Assembly: GCA_027718005.1 (NCBI GenBank)
Contig: JALLOP010000067.1
Span: forward strand, 1-8,173
Direction of reading: 5' to 3'
Length of the DNA: 8,173 bases
Origin: Patescibacteria group bacterium AH-259-L07
GTDB lineage: Bacteria; Patescibacteriota; Patescibacteriia; UBA2591; UBA6264
Shown: one piece after another, positions 5,262 to 8,173 of the stretch
Layout: each line of letters opens with the position of its first letter
Numbering within the stretch: the first letter of the stretch is position 1
Made by a program: the position numbers and the translations under genes
The notes under the pieces: model-generated
Told to the model about the DNA's origin: nothing
Database searches by the model: none
What the model saw: the letters and a program-made list of their open reading frames with translations, nothing else

Positions 5262-5289
5262 AGTATAGCAAAAAAACCACTTTTGTCAA
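5262..5289 (-). promoter_or_regulatory. Promoter of the three-helix membrane protein gene, overlapping the murI stop
   Basis: TTGACA (5289-5284) and TATACT (5267-5262) are 16 bp apart on the minus strand. The -35 hexamer includes the TGA stop of murI. The predicted start near 5255 gives a leader of roughly 43 bases carrying the AGGAGG site. Confidence 0.8.
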
Positions 5290-6092
5290 GCCTGTTCGAT
5301 GTTCATATACATATCCACTTTCTTAAGTTTAATTTTTGTGCCCAGCCAGTGATTTGCTGCGGTTTGAAACTTTTCTGTTTTATCAGAAACAAAAAACTGA
5401 TGACGAGATCCTTTTTTAAGCATCTTTTCTATATCTCTATGCTGATCTATATATTTTTTTACAACTTTTGCAACTTCTTCGCCCGGATCTATAATAGTAA
5501 CGTTCTTGCCGACTTTGAGGGAAATAAGTTTTTTCAAAAATGGGTAATGCGTGCATGCTAAAATTAAGGTATCAATTTGTTTCAATCGCAAGGGATGCAA
5601 ATATCGCTTTGCAATCATTTTTGTTTCTGGCTTTTTTATCCAATTTTCTTCAACTAACGGCACCAACAGCGGCGCTGGTCTGGTAAATACCTGTATTTTT
5701 TTATCTGCTTTATGTAGTAATTTTTCATAGATTTTTGAATTAATCGTAGCACGCGTACCAATAACTCCTACCCTCTTATTCTTCGTTGCTTTTACCGCGG
5801 CGCGCACCCCTGGATTTACCACTTCAAAAATAGGAACATTGTATTTTTTCTTTAAGTCATCTACGGCAACAGCAGAAATAGTATTGCATGCCACCACAAT
5901 TATTTTTGCGCCTTTATGTAATAAAAAATCAGTAGCTTGAAATGCATACCGTTTAATCACCTCTTTTCCTCTATCGCCATACGGCGCACGCGCCGTATCA
6001 CCAATATATAAAACTTGATATCTGTTTAAGTACTCAAATATCTTTTTTACAACCGTTAATCCTCCAATGCCTGAATCAAAAATCCCAATCAT
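5286..6092 (-). CDS. murI: Glutamate racemase
   Basis: This cytoplasmic, cofactor-independent enzyme interconverts L- and D-glutamate, supplying D-Glu for the peptidoglycan stem peptide. The 268 residues match the family. The hallmark motifs are all present: FDSGIGGLTV (5-14, with Asp6 and Ser7), IGDTARAPYGDR (30-41), ACNTISA (68-74, catalytic Cys69) and LACTHYP (178-184, catalytic Cys180 and His182). The substrate-contacting Asn70 and Thr71 are conserved too. The start at 6092 gives the canonical MIGIFDSG N terminus; there is no Shine-Dalgarno. Only eight bases separate it from the stop of the upstream mutase gene, so it is cotranscribed and probably translationally coupled. The C terminus overlaps the -35 box of the next gene. 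Confidence 0.96.
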   Translation of the reverse strand: MIGIFDSGIGGLTVVKKIFEYLNRYQVLYIGDTARAPYGDRGKEVIKRYAFQATDFLLHKGAKIIVVACNTISAVAVDDLKKKYNVPIFEVVNPGVRAAVKATKNKRVGVIGTRATINSKIYEKLLHKADKKIQVFTRPAPLLVPLVEENWIKKPETKMIAKRYLHPLRLKQIDTLILACTHYPFLKKLISLKVGKNVTIIDPGEEVAKVVKKYIDQHRDIEKMLKKGSRHQFFVSDKTEKFQTAANHWLGTKIKLKKVDMYMNIEQA

Positions 6093-6100
6093 GCCAAAAA

Positions 6101-7471
6101 TTATTCTTTAATAATCTTTTTTATCTCTTTTAATTTTTCTTCAGCAAATTTTTTATTATCTGCCTCTATTACGATACGCAATAATGGTTCGGTATTTGAA
6201 GGCCGTGCATTAAACCACCACTTGTCAAGCTCTACGGTCAGGCCGTCGAGTCGATCTTGTCTCCCCTGTGAATACTTTTTTGCCAACTTTTCAATCGCAC
6301 CTTCACGATCTTTAATTTTAAAATTAACCTCGCCAACCTTATGATAGCGTTGCAGTGGCTTAATGAGCTCGGACAAAGGTTTACCAGATTGAGATAAAAT
6401 TGTTAACATGGTCAACAGTGTGAGGATCCCGCATTCAGCATAAAATGTATCTTTATATGTAATATGCCCTGATATCTCGCCGCCCACAATCGCTTTATTC
6501 TTTTCAGCTGCCTGCTTCATAAACCCGTGTCCGGTCCTGCTTCTTACGGGCTTGCCGCCGCACTCATAAATTATCTCGGGCACTGCTCGTGAGCACGTTA
6601 AATTATATACTACTGCAGATCCCGGGCTCTTCTTTAAAAAATATTTTGCAAAGAGCGCAACGATCATATCGCCCCCCAGCGTATTTCCTAATTCATCAAC
6701 AAAAATAGTTCGGTCACCATCTCCATCGAGCGCTAAACCAAAATCTGCCTTATTCCTCACCACTGCTTTTTGTAAATCAAATGTATTTTCTATTATTAGT
6801 GGATCAGGCGGATGATTGGGAAACGTACAATCTAGATCACAATACAAGCAAATTAAGTCAATTGGTATTTTTTCTACCAATTCCCTAATAGCTATTGATC
6901 CCATGCCATTGCCTGCATCAACAACCACTTTCATTCTTTTAATGTCATTCATATCAACCAATGATAAAACATACTGTACATACTCGGGAATAATATCGCG
7001 ATGAATAATCTTCCCTGGTTTTCTTGCTTTTTCAAACTCTTGCTCTATTACCATTTTCTTAATTTGAGGAATGCCCCAATCTCCTGAAAGAAATTCTGGC
7101 CCATATGAGAGCATCTTAAGGCCATTCCAAGCAGGAGGATTATGACTCGCGGTTAGCATGGCGCCGCCTTCACGCTTTAAATAATTAGGGGCAAAATACA
7201 AAATATCAGTTGACACCAGGCCAATATCTATAACATCTGCTCCTTGCTCAATCACGCCTTGAGTAAATGATTTAAATAACGAAGGAGAAGATGTGCGTGC
7301 ATCTCTCCCTACTACAATTCTTACTGATGAGTGAGGGATTTTAAAATGGGAGCTTAAAAATAAGGCAAAAGCTGCCCCGATTTTATACGCAGTATATTCA
7401 TTTAAATGATTCGGGTAAATACCTCGAATATCATATGCACGAAAAATTTGTGGATAAATTTTACTTGACAT
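6101..7471 (-). CDS. Phosphomannomutase/phosphoglucomutase
   Basis: An alpha-D-phosphohexomutase that interconverts hexose 6-phosphates and hexose 1-phosphates, feeding GDP-mannose or UDP-glucose precursors for surface glycans. The 456 residues and four-domain layout fit the ManB/AlgC group. Motifs are IFRAYDIRGIYP (9-20), the catalytic phosphoserine loop TASHNPPAWNGLK (107-119, Ser109), the metal-binding loop DGDGDR (249-254), the sugar-specificity loop GEISGH (331-336) and the phosphate-binding RPSNTEP (423-429). GEISGH is the loop typical of PMM/PGM enzymes rather than phosphoglucosamine mutases. The start at 7471 puts the conserved N-terminal motif where expected; a longer frame from 7528 would overlap the upstream gene and read through a TATAAT box. 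No Shine-Dalgarno is seen. It lies 37 bp after the methyltransferase stop and 8 bp before murI. The gene name manB or algC depends on substrate preference, which the sequence does not fix. Confidence 0.94.
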   Translation of the reverse strand: MSSKIYPQIFRAYDIRGIYPNHLNEYTAYKIGAAFALFLSSHFKIPHSSVRIVVGRDARTSSPSLFKSFTQGVIEQGADVIDIGLVSTDILYFAPNYLKREGGAMLTASHNPPAWNGLKMLSYGPEFLSGDWGIPQIKKMVIEQEFEKARKPGKIIHRDIIPEYVQYVLSLVDMNDIKRMKVVVDAGNGMGSIAIRELVEKIPIDLICLYCDLDCTFPNHPPDPLIIENTFDLQKAVVRNKADFGLALDGDGDRTIFVDELGNTLGGDMIVALFAKYFLKKSPGSAVVYNLTCSRAVPEIIYECGGKPVRSRTGHGFMKQAAEKNKAIVGGEISGHITYKDTFYAECGILTLLTMLTILSQSGKPLSELIKPLQRYHKVGEVNFKIKDREGAIEKLAKKYSQGRQDRLDGLTVELDKWWFNARPSNTEPLLRIVIEADNKKFAEEKLKEIKKIIKE

Positions 7472-7481
7472 AAATGTAACA

Positions 7482-7487
7482 ATTATA
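7482..7487 (-). promoter_or_regulatory. TATAAT box ten bases upstream of the mutase start
   Basis: A perfect -10 hexamer lies in the short gap after the methyltransferase stop, but no good -35 sits at 16-18 bp. If used, it would give a nearly leaderless mutase-murI transcript. Confidence 0.4.
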
Positions 7488-7508
7488 CAATTTAGCTTAT
7501 CAAAATCA

Positions 7509-8173
7509 TCACTTTTTCGCAATAACAATTATATTCCCTCGTGCACAATAACTCTTAATAACCTTAAAACCAGCTTTTTTAAGTAACCTTTTTAATTCAG
7601 AACGCGTAAATGTATGATAATACCGCTTTATATCGCGATCTGGCAACTGAAACGGGATAAAGACATCTTTGAAGTCTAGTCCTTTTAATCTGTGACCAAA
7701 AATCATAGGCCATGTATGATACTTGAAAAGCAGGCCAGTTTGATAAAGATTCCATACCGTAATAATTAAAAACCCACGCGGCTTAAGAATATTATAACAA
7801 TTTTTTAAGACTCTTGCGCGAAGCTTTTTGGAGGGAATATGATGTAAAAAAGCAATAGCAAAAATCACATCAAATTCCTCACTTGGGAACCGAGTTCCCA
7901 AGTCAAGAGCATCTCCAATGATAAAACGCGGCTTGTTAAATTGTTTAATTGTTAAATTGTTAAATTGCTTTTGGGCTATTTCAATCAACTTCTCAGAATT
8001 ATCAATACCAACATATTCTACATTTTTACCTTTAAATAATTCTAACAATCTGCCATTGCCGCAACCTAAATCTAAAACCATATCGCCGTCTTTGACATAT
8101 TTAATGAGTGAAGTGAGTTCAGGCCAAATATATTGCCGTGTACCAGAAAACTTTTCTGCTATTTCTTCCCAGT
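7509..8173 (-). CDS. Trm9/ABH8-like SAM-dependent methyltransferase, 5' end outside window
   Basis: A class I methyltransferase. The frame stays open to the window edge (first full codon at 8171), giving at least 221 residues including the ATG-initiated 190. Upstream of the first internal Met it reads WEEIAEKFSGTRQYIWPEL, which resembles the start of Trm9/ABH8 enzymes (EIA-FS-TR-WP), methylators of carboxymethyluridine at tRNA position 34. From the window edge, the SAM motif VLDLGCGNGR is at 32-41, the acidic motif VGIDNSE at 54-60, GDALDL at 86-91, FDVIFAIAFLHHIP at 100-113 and LKPRGFLIITVWN at 129-141. The C-terminal YYHTFTRSELKRLLKKAGF also fits that group. The tRNA role is inferred; generic methyltransferase type 11 is the safe call. 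Two repeat-like inserts (69-80 and 90-97) interrupt the domain. It is the first visible gene of the minus-strand run leading to the mutase and murI. Confidence 0.85.
   Translation of the reverse strand, partial: WEEIAEKFSGTRQYIWPELTSLIKYVKDGDMVLDLGCGNGRLLELFKGKNVEYVGIDNSEKLIEIAQKQFNNLTIKQFNKPRFIIGDALDLGTRFPSEEFDVIFAIAFLHHIPSKKLRARVLKNCYNILKPRGFLIITVWNLYQTGLLFKYHTWPMIFGHRLKGLDFKDVFIPFQLPDRDIKRYYHTFTRSELKRLLKKAGFKVIKSYCARGNIIVIAKK
7881..7903. repeat. Perfect palindrome inside the methyltransferase gene
   Basis: Ten-base arms ACTTGGGAAC/GTTCCCAAGT flank a CGA loop. The palindrome encodes DLGTRFPS, located between GDA and EEFDV, where related enzymes usually have a short proline- or phenylalanine-containing turn. 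Confidence 0.85.
7933..7967. repeat. Octamer tandem repeat inside the methyltransferase gene
   Basis: About 4.4 copies of TTGTTAAA in a row, with one variant unit (TTGTTTAA at 7941-7948). On the coding strand it encodes the Asn-rich segment QFNNLTIKQFNK. The eight-base period is not a multiple of three, so gain or loss of one unit shifts the frame. Confidence 0.9.

Noticed and set aside
5979..5998. Perfect palindrome with 8-base arms (ATACGGCG/CGCCGTAT) inside murI
   Set aside because: It encodes the universally conserved DTARAPYG motif of glutamate racemases, so the bases are explained by protein constraint and not by an inserted repeat.
7472..7528. Upstream start for the mutase at 7528 (19 extra residues)
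   Set aside because: The extension overlaps the methyltransferase stop, reads through a TATAAT box, and lies before the conserved family N terminus.
1..8173. CRISPR array or defence island
   Set aside because: No regularly spaced repeats of 20-40 bp occur and no cas, restriction or other defence genes are present apart from the single toxin-antitoxin pair.

Overview
The window is AT-rich, densely packed bacterial DNA with short intergenic gaps. The standard genetic code fits: TGA ends several genes at their family-typical length, which argues against the recoded Gracilibacteria/Absconditabacteria. Several housekeeping genes start without a Shine-Dalgarno sequence just downstream of a TATAAT-like box. 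There is also a VKOR-membrane-domain fusion, a Trm9-like methyltransferase and many short palindromes. Together these suggest a candidate-phyla-radiation (Patescibacteria-like) genome, but that assignment is inference; no taxonomic marker such as rRNA is present.

Left part (1-2070): a minus-strand TIGR01777-type NAD(P)-binding epimerase gene lies downstream of a complete type II toxin-antitoxin operon (YefM/Phd-type antitoxin, then RelE/ParE-type toxin, one base apart). The operon is driven by a perfect-consensus promoter whose -10 box sits inside a TGTACA palindrome. Diverging from it is an 80-residue two-helix membrane protein gene with its own promoter, a strong Shine-Dalgarno and an intrinsic terminator.

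Middle (2071-4830): a VKOR-type thiol oxidoreductase fused to an unidentified multi-helix membrane domain (minus) and trpS, tryptophanyl-tRNA synthetase (plus), diverge from a 39-bp gap holding an 18-bp inverted repeat. Past trpS come a palindromic element, a convergent small two-helix membrane protein gene, and about 300 bp without an intact gene. That stretch carries direct and inverted TAAAAGTTAAAAG-type repeats and broken reading frames, and is best read as a decayed mobile-element remnant.

Right part (4831-8173): a minus-strand run of a Trm9/ABH8-like methyltransferase (its 5' end beyond the window), phosphomannomutase/phosphoglucomutase and glutamate racemase (murI), followed by a separately promoted three-helix membrane protein with a terminator overlapping its last codons. 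The mutase supplies sugar phosphates for surface polysaccharide, and MurI supplies D-glutamate for peptidoglycan, so the core of this run serves the cell envelope. The methyltransferase gene carries two repeat-like insertions: a 10-bp-arm palindrome and a 4.4-copy octamer tandem repeat.

No CRISPR array, rRNA, tRNA or intact transposase was seen. No gene cluster here is clearly a new system. The most unusual items are the VKOR fusion, the repeat insertions in the methyltransferase, the remnant element, and the split between Shine-Dalgarno and apparently leaderless starts.
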